Of a stretch of DNA of 64,000 nt, positions 56,001 to 63,556 are shown one piece after another (position 1 is the stretch's first letter; every line of letters starts with the position of its first letter). Both the position numbers and the translations under genes were made by a program. The notes beneath the pieces were generated by a model that was given only the letters and a program-made list of their open reading frames with translations, ran no database searches and was not told the DNA's origin. Source of the DNA: Metopolophium dirhodum (Eukaryota > Arthropoda > Insecta > Hemiptera > Aphididae); the NCBI RefSeq assembly GCF_019925205.1, contig NC_083563.1, positions 5,456,001-5,520,000 on the forward strand, given 5' to 3'.

Positions 56001-59000
56001 CTGGATATAGTTAGGTAGATATCATACGTACCTATTGCAGGGAAAGAGACATTTAATGGATAATAATATTATGTCCATCGTCCCACCGACCACCAGTCTC
56101 TACTCACTACTATAATATACCGTATACTACCGTAGGTACATAGTACCTACTGAAGGTATATAATAGGTAGGTCGTAGTCATACAGTCGACGGAAAAACAA
56201 TATCAATTTCGTCATATATAGTCAGGTCGAATGAGTTGAATGCTTAAATATTATTATATAGCGCCGCCATAGATCCGTCTTCCCAAAATGAATGTATAAA
56301 TATTCCACTCGAGTCGCGTGCAAGTGGCTTTCGGACAATAATAAAAATTGGATATATTGTTATAATATATGAATTATTCGTCATGTGTCTGTAGACATTA
56401 TTTTATATAAAACCATTCCCATTTGTAAATTTTTAACTCTTAGTTCCTATAGTTGCCTACCTATTTATACGCTGCTTTATAACAATAGCTGGATGTCCAT
56501 GTATTATGTAAGTTCTGATATATATAATATATAAATAATTACGTACCTACATCATACTTACTATTGAGTAAATATACCTATGTGACTTAGTGTACCTACA
56601 TTATTTTTTTCAATTTAATGGAATTACAATAATTACATACACTTGTATAATTTAATAGTTAGCCGTTAGGTAACATCATGATATTTTTTTGTTGAGACAA
56701 CAAAAACTATAAGTATCGGACCAAATTATTATTAAATTTATAGTAAATATATTATATTAACGGTGAACGAAGAATCAAGAATATCAATAGATAACCTAAT
56801 TTATTATTCCAAAATAATTAAAAACTTTAAACCTATAATCTTAGTAATATTTCACTGAAATGAGTTGATTTTTTTAACATATATTTTTACTGTAGAAGCT
56901 ATTTCATGTTTATTTACAAATTTTTAAACTAACTGGCAATATAAATCATACAGTAGTATAATGCAATTCGGTTCTTAAAAATATAAATTATAACCTATTT
57001 AAAAATGTTCTATTTATCACTTATAAAATTAACATTTTTATTTATTTTTCAGTGATTAACAAAGGACAGATGATGACGCATTACTATAGGGTGATGAATA
57101 AAAATGGTGGTTACACTTGGATGCAAACGTGCGGTACGGTCGTCTGTAACTCGAAAAACGCTGAAGAACAGAACATCATTTGCGTCAACTACGTAGTCAG
57201 GTAAGTTGTATTTTATTTTAAATTTTAACCCCGCGCCAATTAGGTGTGTCCCCTCGTTTTGTATTCAGAACATTCACCAACTATGATAAAAAAAAAAAAA
57301 AAATGTGCGTAACATTATCCGAACCTCTGCGGAATATTGATCGTGGTGTATAATATTATGTATAATGCATATATATGATGATTTTAGTGCCAGAGAATTC
57401 GACAATTTGATAATGGATTGTTGCCAAATGGAAGAGCATATTAGACAGAGGGCGGTGAAAAGAGAAGAAACCGGAGGCAACGACCCTGAGAACGGTTCAC
57501 CCGATGGCGGTGGCGGTGGTAAGTGTCATGTAATATGACTTATATGAGTCTAATGGCGTTGGTCGAGTTATAACTGGATATCGGTTATTTTTAGACGGGC
57601 GAGGAGGAAATCCTAGAAGAGATCACCTAACACCTGCCGACCTGGACGATGGTCATTCGGCGGACGGACAGGGTGATCCGACGAGAGGCAGGAACCATGT
57701 GGACATAACGCAATTGAACAACGCACCATCTGAACGATTACAAGTGAGTTAACATGAATAACATTGTAATTTAAATTACCTATTGCAAATGAAAATCAAC
57801 ATATTTTATAATGACGTACCTAATGGAATTAATAATTAATACAAAAGTAAATATCAAATAGACTGTATATATATATCAGGTTTGACTACCAACTTGTAGG
57901 TATAATACTACTATACTGATAGGTGTATTGTGTATACTATGTCAGTTGTAGGTACACGTCTTGTACCTACTTATATGACTTAATGCGTCATCATTGTAGT
58001 TTTTAAATTAAAACATTATGAATTATAAAATTATATAACGTTCTTTGGGTAGCAATCAAAAATAATCCTGTAAAGCTATATTATATTTATAATATAAAAG
58101 TAATTGAAATTTGTTCTCGTTTTTCACTATAAGTACTACAGCAGTTGTTATTTTTCATGTGGTACTTGCATTGGTATCATGTACAACGTTAAGAATAATA
58201 TAATATAGGTAGACACCCATTGGCCTTTAGTCGTAATAATAACACTCGATCAAAGACTATATAGAGTTAAGAAGACCGAACATAGAAGTTTCATTGGTCG
58301 TTTCGTTCAATTAAAGGATGGTTTTGGCGTTTCAAATTACCTTTAATTACCTACCTAACTATATTCCTAACGTTTCTGCAAAATTAAGCATCCATAGTTT
58401 TTAATTGATCGTGACTCATGAGTTCTTACCTGTACGTCTTACGTAAACGTACTATAAACCTACGGTCACTTTATTATCTTTTTTCTTAAAGTGAACCTAA
58501 AGGCTAATCAATGAATGAGAAAGAAGTGTATAGGTATACTAATACTATAAACTTATGTATAGTCATATAGGCACATTTCAAGGGACGCAAGTTTTTTGAT
58601 CGTGTGTACAATTTTACAGTATCTATTTATATGAATGTATGTGGTTTATAATGTTATTGTATAACATAATATTATATTTATATAATTTAAAGGTGGAAAA
58701 AATACCTGTCCCTGTGCCCAAAATGTCTGAATCTAGCTTTGGCACCTATACATAGAATATGCATTATACATACAATATAATATTGTGTTCTAGATTATTT
58801 TGATGTTTATTTGTGATTCGTCTCGTTTTAGTTGAACAACAACAACAACAACAGCATAGGAATACAACCGAAGAAGTCAGGCAATGACAAACGGAAAGCA
58901 CACAAAAGGAAAATCACTGACCGGGACGAGGCGGCTGCGGCGGCGTTGGCAGCGGATAGCTGCTGCAGTAGTTCGGAAGAGGACACTTTGGTGAACCGGA

Positions 59001-60256
59001 AGCAGCATTTCGCCAGCCTAAGCCCCGCCTCTTCATCGTGTCAATCCACGCTGCCACCCAGTCCACCGAAAACGAATGGCAGTGGTAGTGATAAAAGGCC
59101 GGCCGCGAGCGACCCGAACGCCGTAAAAGAGCTCGAGCACGCTATGTCCAAACACCTGCCACCAACCACGGACAAGACGTCCACGTCATCAGTGGCGGCA
59201 GCACACCAACCGACCGACTTCAGCACGGACGCGCTGCTCAAGCAACAGCAACAGAAGAGTACGATCCAATGGATCGGGGCGCACCACCTGGGACATCACC
59301 ACCATCTTCATCAGCAGCAGCAACACCAGCAGCTACAACAACAGCAGCAACAGCAACAGCAGAACGGTGGCCTACACCTGCAGCAGCACCAGCATCACCA
59401 CCACCCCGCCGGGCCACCTCACCACCATCACCTACAACATCACCAACAGCAGCAGCAGCACCACCATCACCACCAGGGAGCGTCGCCGCACGGCCAACAG
59501 TCGACGGGCGGTGCACCAGGTACCACGCTGCCTGCTTCAGCGCTGCTCCGGCAGATATACGCCAACCGCGAGTCGGTGATCCGCGCTAACGTGCACGCTC
59601 CCCGTTCACCCGGCGCCAGTGCTGTCTCGTATTACGCGGGTGAAATGAGCACGTTGCCGACGCCGCCGGGTAGCGAGGGTGGTTATTCGGAACAGCAACA
59701 GTTCGGGCCGCAGAAAAACGAGTTCGGTAACGGCGGCGGCCTCGCCGTACCACCGCCGTACAGTTACGCCGATTATCATACGGCCATGACGCCGCCGTCG
59801 TCCGTGTCGCCACGTGACAAACACCAACACCAGCACCAGCAGCAACAGCAACAACAGCACCAGCAACAACACCAGTATGATTTGTACGGGCCACCGCCGA
59901 CGTCCGCGGACGCGTTGCTGCAGATACGGCAACAGCATCTGCACCAGCAGTACGGCCATCACGCGGAGGTGACGTCGTCCGCGGCGCCCGCGCTGCCGCT
60001 GAAACCACAGCCGTATAACCCTGCGCCGCCACCGCCGCCCCCGCCCGCCGTGCCACTCGACCACTATGATCAGACGTCCGCGGCCGCGGCAGCTGCGGCC
60101 GCAGCATTCTATCATTCGGCCGCCGGCTTTCATCTTTACCATCCATCCAAGTCGTCTATGGCCACTGGCCCGCCGCTTCCACCTCCGCCACCGTCATCCG
60201 TGTACGCTGCTGACTCGTTAAAGAACCACCACAATTGGTACTCCACACCCACTTAG
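28471..60256 (+). CDS. trh: Trachealess (Trh), bHLH-PAS transcription factor, complete 12-exon gene
   Basis: Nuclear transcription factor of the Trachealess/NPAS1/NPAS3 class. In insects Trh pairs with Tango (ARNT) on ACGTG-core sites and specifies tracheae and salivary ducts (established for Drosophila). Coding exons: 28471-28685, 41760-42001, 48388-48467, 48533-48622, 50675-50846, 51745-51866, 54122-54315, 54735-54841, 57053-57200, 57388-57518, 57595-57743, 58832-60256. All introns are GT-AG, all phases agree, and the sum is 3075 nt (1024 aa plus TAG). Domains: N-terminus with MLPYQAMAMDY; bHLH about residues 77-131 with basic region RKEKSRDAARSRRGKENYEF; PAS-A about 175-315; PAS-B about 355-470; basic NLS-like stretch 564-577; then Gln/His, Ala and Pro runs. 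The start is the first in-frame ATG: the frame is open back to a TAA at 28378 but has no other Met. bHLH and PAS match Trh rather than Sim, Sima or Clock. The C-terminal boundary is certain; alternative first exons are possible. Confidence 0.95.
33834..34262. mobile_element. Fold-back MITE bounded by TTAA
   Basis: 429 bp that can fold almost end to end. The left end TTAAGAGGACGTCGCACC and the right end ...GACGTCCTCTTAA are inverted. Inner pairs include CATAGCAAATTTTCGTTCG with CGAACGAAAATTTGCTATG, and TCTCTCGTTGGTTTTTTACG with its complement near 34095. The two arms are each about 190 bp around a short loop. TTAA at both borders could be a piggyBac-type duplication, although the ends lack the usual CCC start. 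A related copy lies at 63704-63847. Confidence 0.75.
35341..35370. repeat. (GTC)n trinucleotide repeat
   Basis: GTC units inside the intron 1 CpG island, with one GTT interruption. Confidence 0.9.
35424..35455. repeat. (ACG/ACA)n trinucleotide repeat
   Basis: ACG and ACA units 54 bp downstream of the GTC tract; the two are partly complementary in reverse. Confidence 0.9.
38330..38720. promoter_or_regulatory. GC-rich island in trh intron 1
   Basis: A GC-rich patch 3 kb upstream of the bHLH exon, followed by a long TG/TA repeat. ORFs here are open on both strands but look compositional. No TATA or initiator + DPE pair at correct spacing was found. Confidence 0.25.
38771..38839. repeat. Compound (TG)n(TA)n microsatellite
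   Basis: TG units to 38820, with one CG interruption near 38807, then TA units to 38839. Confidence 0.95.
41760..42001 (+). CDS. trh: trh coding exon 2 (bHLH domain)
   Basis: Encodes residues 72-153, with ILELRKEKSRDAARSRR as the DNA-contacting basic region, helix 1 (YEFYELAKMLPLP), loop and helix 2 (KASIIRLTISYLKLRDF), then SGHGDPPWTRDG. The acceptor is preceded by an unbroken T run of about 18. It completes the Gly codon split from exon 1. The donor is AAAAG|GTAAAG, phase 1. This is the most conserved part of the gene and the key to the Trh/NPAS3 assignment. Confidence 0.96.
43474..43510 (+). promoter_or_regulatory. TATA/initiator-like pair in trh intron 2
   Basis: TATATAG at 43474-43480 and TCAGTG with A at 43508, about 34 nt apart, with CCCGCGGG between them. 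The initiator lacks the final pyrimidine and the spacing is slightly long, so it is weaker than the 44.1-kb candidate. Confidence 0.25.
43961..44030. repeat. (AAT)n trinucleotide repeat
   Basis: AAT-type repeat with AGT/CAGT interruptions at its left end, just before the intron 2 CpG island. Confidence 0.9.
44100..44353 (+). promoter_or_regulatory. CpG-rich island in trh intron 2 with CCAAT and TATA box, candidate internal promoter
   Basis: CCAAT (44103) is followed by a perfect TATAAAAG (44116-44123) and TTTAGTT, with A at 44144, 28 nt downstream of the TATA start. The first ATG after that is at 44279 (A at -3) and opens MKFAYIINEHFVTSQFAY, then a canonical donor TAC|GTAAGA (44332/44333). 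The frame is incompatible with exon 3 but compatible with exon 4 if exon 3 is skipped. Whether it is used is unknown. Confidence 0.35.
44440..44467. repeat. (AAT)n trinucleotide repeat
   Basis: Near-perfect AAT units on the other side of the intron 2 island. Confidence 0.9.
48388..48467 (+). CDS. trh: trh coding exon 3 (bHLH-PAS linker)
   Basis: Encodes residues 153-179: a short Ser/Thr/Asn segment and then ALELFEQHQGTHILQ, which leads into PAS-A. Acceptor TTTCAG|GAACC, donor CTTCAA|GTAAAA, phase 0. Only 65 nt of intron separate it from exon 4. Confidence 0.94.
48533..48622 (+). CDS. trh: trh coding exon 4 (start of PAS-A)
   Basis: Encodes residues 180-209, SLDGFAFALAADGRFLYI and SETVSIYLGLSQ, the opening strands of PAS-A. 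Acceptor TTTTACAG|TCG, donor CAA|GTGAGT. Both borders are phase 0, so skipping it would keep the frame. Confidence 0.95.
48623..50674 (+). other. trh: trh intron 4 (2.1 kb)
   Basis: AT-rich except a patch at about 50210-50480. No nested gene recognised. Confidence 0.85.
50675..50846 (+). CDS. trh: trh coding exon 5 (PAS-A core and insect-type loop)
   Basis: Encodes residues 210-267. VEMTGSSVFDYIHQADHSEL is the conserved PAS-A helix region. It is followed by a low-complexity Gly/Ser loop (GMASPSPSSAGSEEGSS) of the kind that varies in length among insect Trh proteins. Acceptor TTTTTTGCAG|GTAGAG, donor GACG|GTGAGT, phase 1. Confidence 0.94.
50847..51744 (+). other. trh: trh intron 5 (0.9 kb)
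   Basis: AT-rich; nothing further recognised. Confidence 0.85.
51745..51866 (+). CDS. trh: trh coding exon 6 (PAS-A, second half)
   Basis: Encodes residues 267-307, including YKGLDRAFCIRMKSTLTKRG and CHFKSSGYR, strongly conserved in Trh and NPAS1/3. Acceptor TTTTCAG|TTTCG, donor TATAGG|GTGAGC, phase 0. Confidence 0.95.
51867..54121 (+). other. trh: trh intron 6 (2.3 kb)
   Basis: AT-rich with a short ATATAT/GTGTGT tract near 53255-53300 and an A-run at about 53640. No nested gene. Confidence 0.85.
54122..54315 (+). CDS. trh: trh coding exon 7 (PAS-A end, start of PAS-B)
   Basis: Encodes residues 308-372: VVLLICRLRPQYTFSHNRK ends PAS-A, then LGAVSLAIALPPPSVHEIRL, then FVTRLYFDFRIAHCEPR opens PAS-B. 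Acceptor TCTCAG|GTGGTG, donor CCAAG|GTAATT, phase 2. Confidence 0.95.
54316..54734 (+). other. trh: trh intron 7 (419 nt)
   Basis: AT-rich; nothing further recognised. Confidence 0.85.
54735..54841 (+). CDS. trh: trh coding exon 8 (PAS-B)
   Basis: Encodes residues 372-408, VAEILDYTADELTGMNMYTL and CHGEDVGKLRKCHLD, the PAS-B helices. Acceptor ATCACAG|GGTGG; the donor follows a single T (T|GTAAGT), phase 1. Confidence 0.94.
55452..55474. repeat. (ATC)n trinucleotide repeat
   Basis: ATC units in trh intron 8; the Asp run on the reverse strand is only this repeat. Confidence 0.9.
55791..56003. mobile_element. hAT-type MITE in trh intron 8
   Basis: 213 bp with ends CAGTGGTGGTCTT and (reverse complement) CAGTGGTGGATTTT. 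Flanks GATACAGG (55783-55790) and GATATAGT (56004-56011) share 6 of 8 bases. The interior is AT-rich with no coding capacity. Divergence of the flanks suggests an older insertion than the one at 61570. Confidence 0.65.
57053..57200 (+). CDS. trh: trh coding exon 9 (PAS-B sheet)
   Basis: Encodes residues 408-457, INKGQMMTHYYRVMNKNGGY then TWMQTCGTVVCNSKNAEEQN and IICVNYVVS, the beta strands of PAS-B. Acceptor TTATTTTTCAG|TGATT, donor GTCAG|GTAAGT, phase 2. Confidence 0.95.
57388..57518 (+). CDS. trh: trh coding exon 10 (after PAS-B)
   Basis: Encodes residues 457-501: AREFDNLIMDCCQMEEHIRQ, then an acidic/basic segment ending in Gly repeats. The start fits the end of the PAS-associated region of Trh. 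Acceptor ATTTTAG|TGCCAG, donor GGTG|GTAAGT, phase 1. Confidence 0.92.
57595..57743 (+). CDS. trh: trh coding exon 11 (polar linker)
   Basis: Encodes residues 501-550, a hydrophilic Asp/Gly/Arg-rich linker (HLTPADLDDGHSADG, HVDITQLNNAPSERLQ). Sequence conservation is low; it is supported by acceptor TTATTTTTAG|ACGGG, donor TTACAA|GTGAGT and frame continuity on both sides. Confidence 0.9.
57744..58831 (+). other. trh: trh intron 11 (1.1 kb)
   Basis: AT-rich. It includes the possible alternative terminal exon at 58693. Confidence 0.8.
58693..58755 (+). CDS. trh: Possible alternative terminal exon of trh
   Basis: After TTTAAAG, a phase-0 reading continues from exon 11 (...SERLQ) as VEKIPVPVPKMSESSFG plus three residues and TAG. 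Use of it would end Trh at 570 aa, without NLS-like stretch or activation region. The upstream sequence is A/T-rich with a poor pyrimidine tract, so the acceptor is weak. Confidence 0.2.
   Translation: MEKIPVPVPKMSESSFGTYT
58832..60256 (+). CDS. trh: trh coding exon 12 (C-terminal activation region)
   Basis: Encodes residues 551-1024 and the TAG stop at 60254-60256. It begins with Asn repeats and a basic NLS-like stretch (KKSGNDKRKAHKRK, 564-577), then a Ser/Glu patch and a Gln/His-rich tract (about 702-775). The conserved motif LLRQIYANRESVIRA (about 786-800) and TPPGSEGGYSE follow. A second Gln/His tract lies at about 879-900, then Pro and Ala runs (about 948-975), and the protein ends NWYSTPT. 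Such composition is usual for the transactivation part of insect Trh. The acceptor is CTCGTTTTAG|TTGAAC. GC content is far above the neighbouring introns. Confidence 0.94.
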   Translation: MNNNNNNSIGIQPKKSGNDKRKAHKRKITDRDEAAAAALAADSCCSSSEEDTLVNRKQHFASLSPASSSCQSTLPPSPPKTNGSGSDKRPAASDPNAVKELEHAMSKHLPPTTDKTSTSSVAAAHQPTDFSTDALLKQQQQKSTIQWIGAHHLGHHHHLHQQQQHQQLQQQQQQQQQNGGLHLQQHQHHHHPAGPPHHHHLQHHQQQQQHHHHHQGASPHGQQSTGGAPGTTLPASALLRQIYANRESVIRANVHAPRSPGASAVSYYAGEMSTLPTPPGSEGGYSEQQQFGPQKNEFGNGGGLAVPPPYSYADYHTAMTPPSSVSPRDKHQHQHQQQQQQQHQQQHQYDLYGPPPTSADALLQIRQQHLHQQYGHHAEVTSSAAPALPLKPQPYNPAPPPPPPPAVPLDHYDQTSAAAAAAAAAFYHSAAGFHLYHPSKSSMATGPPLPPPPPSSVYAADSLKNHHNWYSTPT

Positions 60257-60492
60257 TATGCAGTTGGTATAGATTTATAATAATTATGACATTTCATATG
60301 TACATTTCACCCCTAACACCATCCCCATATAAAAGCATATGGAGAGGAGTTAGTTTTTAAATGCGACACGCACTCACTCGTATTTCCTCGGACATATTAT
60401 TTATGATAGAATTTGAACAATGGGTATAATATTATTGTTATTTGTTACACACAACAATTTGTAGTGTCTATCATATTAATGTCTGGTAACTA

Positions 60493-60498
60493 AATAAA
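60493..60498 (+). terminator. Candidate polyadenylation signal of trh
   Basis: First AATAAA after the trh stop, 237 nt downstream. A second AATAAA lies at 60872-60877. Developmental regulators often have long 3' UTRs, so the real end may be further downstream. Confidence 0.35.
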
Positions 60499-61569
60499 TT
60501 CTGGTTAGGTATCGGCATTCGGTATTTACTAAATGCATATTACATATAATAATATGTATCTACATTGTTATTTATTGTAGGTACCTATCTTACATTTTGC
60601 CATTTTTTCTCTTATTTCTTTTTTAAACGCATAATATTATAAAGTTCACTTTGATTATTATAAAACAAAAAAAAAGAAAGGAGTAAAAGACTGGAATGGT
60701 TTGGAATGGCCAGGGATTACACTTATAAATGCTATATTACACCGGTGCTGCAGGTGGTGGTCGGAAAGAATATAATGTACTAAAAAATTATATCATAAGT
60801 ACTATTAGCCAACTGTACTAAACACAGGTAGCTAGGTTGTTGGATAGAAAAATATAATATTTTTAAATTACAATAAAATAGGTTTACCTTTACAAAATGT
60901 TGACAGGTATTTAAATAAGGAATTCACTGTCAGATATTCTGATGATATCCCCCCTCCATTGGACTTGACATTTACCTCCCTAATTCACTCATAAAATCTT
61001 TAAATTATTGTAAATAGTAAACTATAAAGTATAAATAACTTGATAAATACCAACAAATCTTAAACTTACCATTATCAAAAAATAGTCAAAAGGTAGTGTA
61101 AGTTTTAAGTACCAAGGCGTAAAATACCCATATATTATCTACACCAATGTAAGCGTTTTTTTTATTTTATATGGCTTATTAGGTGTCCAAGAAAATACGG
61201 GTTTTGCATAAAAAATAGCACCATTGTTATGTGCGATTGATATACTAAGCTTTTAATTATTATATTTGCTGCAGCTGTATTCGTTTAAGACTGTAATATT
61301 GTCATTATTCTTATTTAGAGTTATTAAACATATTGTGTATTATACCAATTTTGTAAAAACCTATACCAAAGGTTGTATAAAATACGTAATACCTACTATA
61401 CATATTATGCACATAATTAATATTATGAACAAACTATATATTTTGTTAAGACTACATCCTTTTTTTTATACCTACATATTTTAACCAAAGATTGTATTTT
61501 AGTGTCGAATTTTTAAACTGCGTGCCTACCAATTTTTTGATAAATTGATGATGTACTTACCACTGCAGG

Positions 61570-61736
61570 CAGTGACGTATATAGGAAGTAATTTCAGGGG
61601 GGACCTTACAAAAAAAAATATACCTATTCAATTAATATTATAATTTAATCGCCGTATTAAAATGCCGTACCAACGATTATTATTCGGGGGAGGGGTTGAA
61701 CCCTAACCTCCTCCCCCTCCCCTATATACGCCACTG
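61570..61736. mobile_element. hAT-type MITE with perfect 8-bp target duplication
   Basis: 167-bp element. Its ends CAGTGACGTATATAGG and (reverse complement of the right end) CAGTGGCGTATATAGG are 16-bp inverted repeats with one mismatch. It is flanked on both sides by ACTGCAGG (61562-61569 and 61737-61744). Length, ends and 8-bp duplication are diagnostic of a non-autonomous hAT. It lies 1.3 kb past the trh stop, possibly in the 3' UTR. The perfect duplication suggests a fairly recent insertion. Confidence 0.88.
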
Positions 61737-62375
61737 ACTGCAGGTGTGTATATAGTTGCAATGTTTATATATTAAGAAAAATTACGATTTCGACATCGGG
61801 CGTTTATTTTTGGTTTGAAATGTAATTATGAAAACTTATTAAGTAGGTAGGTATAGTTAACTTTAATGAAATATTTCCAAATTTAAACTCAATGTCATTG
61901 CACAACCTATTTATGTACCTATTGAAAAATACTTCTCATAAAATTATATCCAGTCAGGATGGCGGTACATGTTTGTACATATTATTTTATACATAAGAGA
62001 TGAAAATAATGTAGACTTTTATTATAATTATAATTTAATAGGTCTGTAAGTTATACGTATAAAACATCATATCAAATTTATTTTTAAACTAAGTGCTGAA
62101 GACATCACAGTGTTTCAGTCTTGCACTCATCTGTATTATTTGTAATTTACGAAGTGTTTTTATTGCGCTGTCGTTATGAGTTATGACTCAGTAAATACTA
62201 TATTATTATTTTTTATAATTCAAATTTGTTTTTTTTTCCCTTAAACAAGAATTGTATTGTTTGTAAACATGTTAGATGGTTAATTATTTTATTATTATTA
62301 TTATTTTACGTTGGCTCAATTAATTTGTATATAATGTAATTTTTTACACAAATATGTATAATATATTATATAATA

Positions 62376-62381
62376 TTACTA

Positions 62382-62412
<31 letters not shown>

Positions 62413-62426
62413 TATTATTACTACTA
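62376..62426. repeat. (ATT)n trinucleotide repeat
   Basis: ATT units with ACT interruptions, between the ends of trh and the acetyltransferase gene. Confidence 0.9.
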
Positions 62427-62492
62427 TGAAGTTAAAGCTGTTAGTAGGTGTTAACTGAAATGTGCAATAGACACACGTTTATATCAGTGATA

Positions 62493-62498
62493 TTTATT
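62493..62498 (-). terminator. Polyadenylation signal for the NAA80-like gene
   Basis: TTTATT on the + strand reads AATAAA on the - strand, about 51 nt past the TGA of the acetyltransferase gene. The position suits a short 3' UTR. Confidence 0.5.
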
Positions 62499-62548
62499 CC
62501 TTGTTTGTAATTTAAAATATAAACAAAAATAAATTTTAAAAAACGGTT

Positions 62549-62732
62549 TCATGTCAATTTTTTTTTCATGAATGTTTTTCTTGATGGCACAATCACAGAA
62601 ATCATATTGGATTTATTGATGCTACTCAAACATCCTCCATAAATTGAAATAGGCTGACATTGAATATATCCAAGTTTTGAGTAAAACTCTTGTTTGTCTA
62701 TTGTAGACAAGTATGCAAAACTTAAACCCAAC
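62549..62732 (-). CDS. NAA80/NAT6-like N-acetyltransferase, terminal exon
   Basis: Read on the - strand after acceptor TTTTTATAG|GTTGGG, it gives LGLSFAYLSTIDKQEFYSKL then GYIQCQPISIYGG and ends at TGA (62549-62551). The pattern of an L-x-L strand, a Q-x-FY-x-x-LGY segment and a QP after it matches the C-terminal half of the GNAT fold of NAA80 (NAT6), the cytosolic enzyme that acetylates the processed N-terminus of actin. The end FMKKKL is basic. No proline-rich insert, as found in mammalian NAA80, is seen. Confidence 0.75.
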
Positions 62733-62803
62733 CTATAAAAATTATTTGAACTTTTAAATATTATTCAACTTTCAAGTATATGTAGTATGTATATTATTAT
62801 TAC

Positions 62804-62879
62804 GTTTTTATGTATTCTTCAGTCTTGTACATAAGATATTTTCCTAGTCCTTGTCCTCGGTGATGATTTGCTATGACCA
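62804..62879 (-). CDS. NAA80/NAT6-like N-acetyltransferase, acetyl-CoA-binding exon
   Basis: Encodes VVIANHHRGQGLGKYLMYKT then EEYIKT. HRGQGLGK is the R/Q-x-x-G-x-G/A pyrophosphate-binding motif A of GNAT acetyltransferases. The acceptor on the - strand is TATTTTAG|TGGTC and the donor AAAAC|GTAATA. Phases agree with both neighbouring exons (ET|VV before, KT|LG after). The intron to the terminal exon is 71 nt. Confidence 0.8.
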
Positions 62880-63000
62880 CTAAAATAATAACAATTTTCA
62901 TTATCAATTAAACAAATTATGTACTTTAATTTTAAGGTGGTAAAAATCAATACAAGCTACATCATATCAATAACATTGGAAATGTAGGTACTCTAAACCG

Positions 63001-63185
63001 CAGTGGTAGACTGGCTAGGGTGGCGGGTGCCGGGTGGGAAATCGTCTGGGCTGAGTGGGCCTGGCAAAAATTTGGGCTGCTTGAATATATTTGGGCAGAC
63101 AAATTATAAATATTTTATTATTAGCCCAAAATTAGGCCCAATTTTTGTTTCCCCGAGGCCAATTTTTATTTTCAGTCCGTCCCTG
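63001..63185. mobile_element. hAT-type MITE in an intron of the NAA80-like gene
   Basis: 185 bp. The left end CAGTGGTAGACTGG and the right end (reverse complement CAGGGACGGACTGA) form imperfect inverted repeats of the hAT kind. Flanks CTAAACCG (62993-63000) and CTAAACAC (63186-63193) agree at 6 of 8 positions. The element sits inside the 414-nt intron and accounts for nearly half of it. Confidence 0.7.
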
Positions 63186-63293
63186 CTAAACACTATTTTC
63201 TTTTTGCAAACTTTTTTCTTTTAACATTTCAGAATGAAATTTGTTGTTTATAAACACCAACTATACTTAAGAATTTAACAGAATAATATTGAC

Positions 63294-63439
63294 CTGTTTC
63301 GATGAAACCACCATCAGGAATAGACGGTATTGGCGTAATTTTTGAATGTCCTAAAACTGCGTTGAAGTTATCTTCTTCTTTTTCAACCAATACCAAAGAT
63401 GTTGGCAATGTATCACAAGATGCCTCCAAACTGTGTAAC
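63294..63439 (-). CDS. NAA80/NAT6-like N-acetyltransferase, internal exon
   Basis: Encodes LHSLEASCDTLPTSLVLVEK followed by an acidic loop, AVLGHSKITPIPSIPDGG and FIET. The LHSLEAS...P-x-SLVLV then LGH-x-K/R layout is the N-terminal half of the NAA80 GNAT domain. Acceptor TGTCATTTAG|GTTAC and donor ACAG|GTCAAT on the - strand. The exon needs two bases (AG of an Arg codon) from an upstream exon. The intron to the motif A exon is 414 nt and holds a hAT-like MITE. Confidence 0.78.
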
Positions 63440-63556
63440 CTAAATGACACATATAAATGCATTAACATCAATGAATTTACAAGACATATCACATACCTAT
63501 GTCAAGTTGCATGAACAAGCACTAAACATTTAAGGAAATAATTGTGAGCTAAGTCC

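Larger units (their letters stand above)
54842..57052 (+). other. trh: trh intron 8 (2.2 kb)
   Basis: Holds an ATC repeat, TA tracts (about 55600-55626 and 55678-55700) and the hAT MITE at 55791. Confidence 0.85.
60257..62492. other. trh 3' UTR/flank and convergent intergenic DNA
   Basis: Contains AATAAA signals at 60493 and 60872, a hAT MITE, an ATT repeat and Pumilio-like TGTAAATA/TGTACATA motifs (about 61010 and 61974). The true trh 3' end cannot be set. Confidence 0.5.

Noticed and set aside
59269..59589. + strand ORFs of 106 and 70 aa within trh exon 12
   Set aside because: Out-of-frame readings of CAG/CAC repeats giving Thr/Ala/Pro runs.
59586..60146. Two long - strand ORFs (186 and 178 aa) opposite the last trh exon
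   Set aside because: They are low-complexity Arg/Val/Ala-rich shadows of the GC-rich, repeat-containing trh coding sequence, with no domain and no splice or promoter support.
63229..63492. 87-aa - strand ORF taken as a whole
   Set aside because: Only the part from 63294 to 63439 is exon; its first 18 residues and its last ones read through intron sequence, and its nominal start is not ATG.
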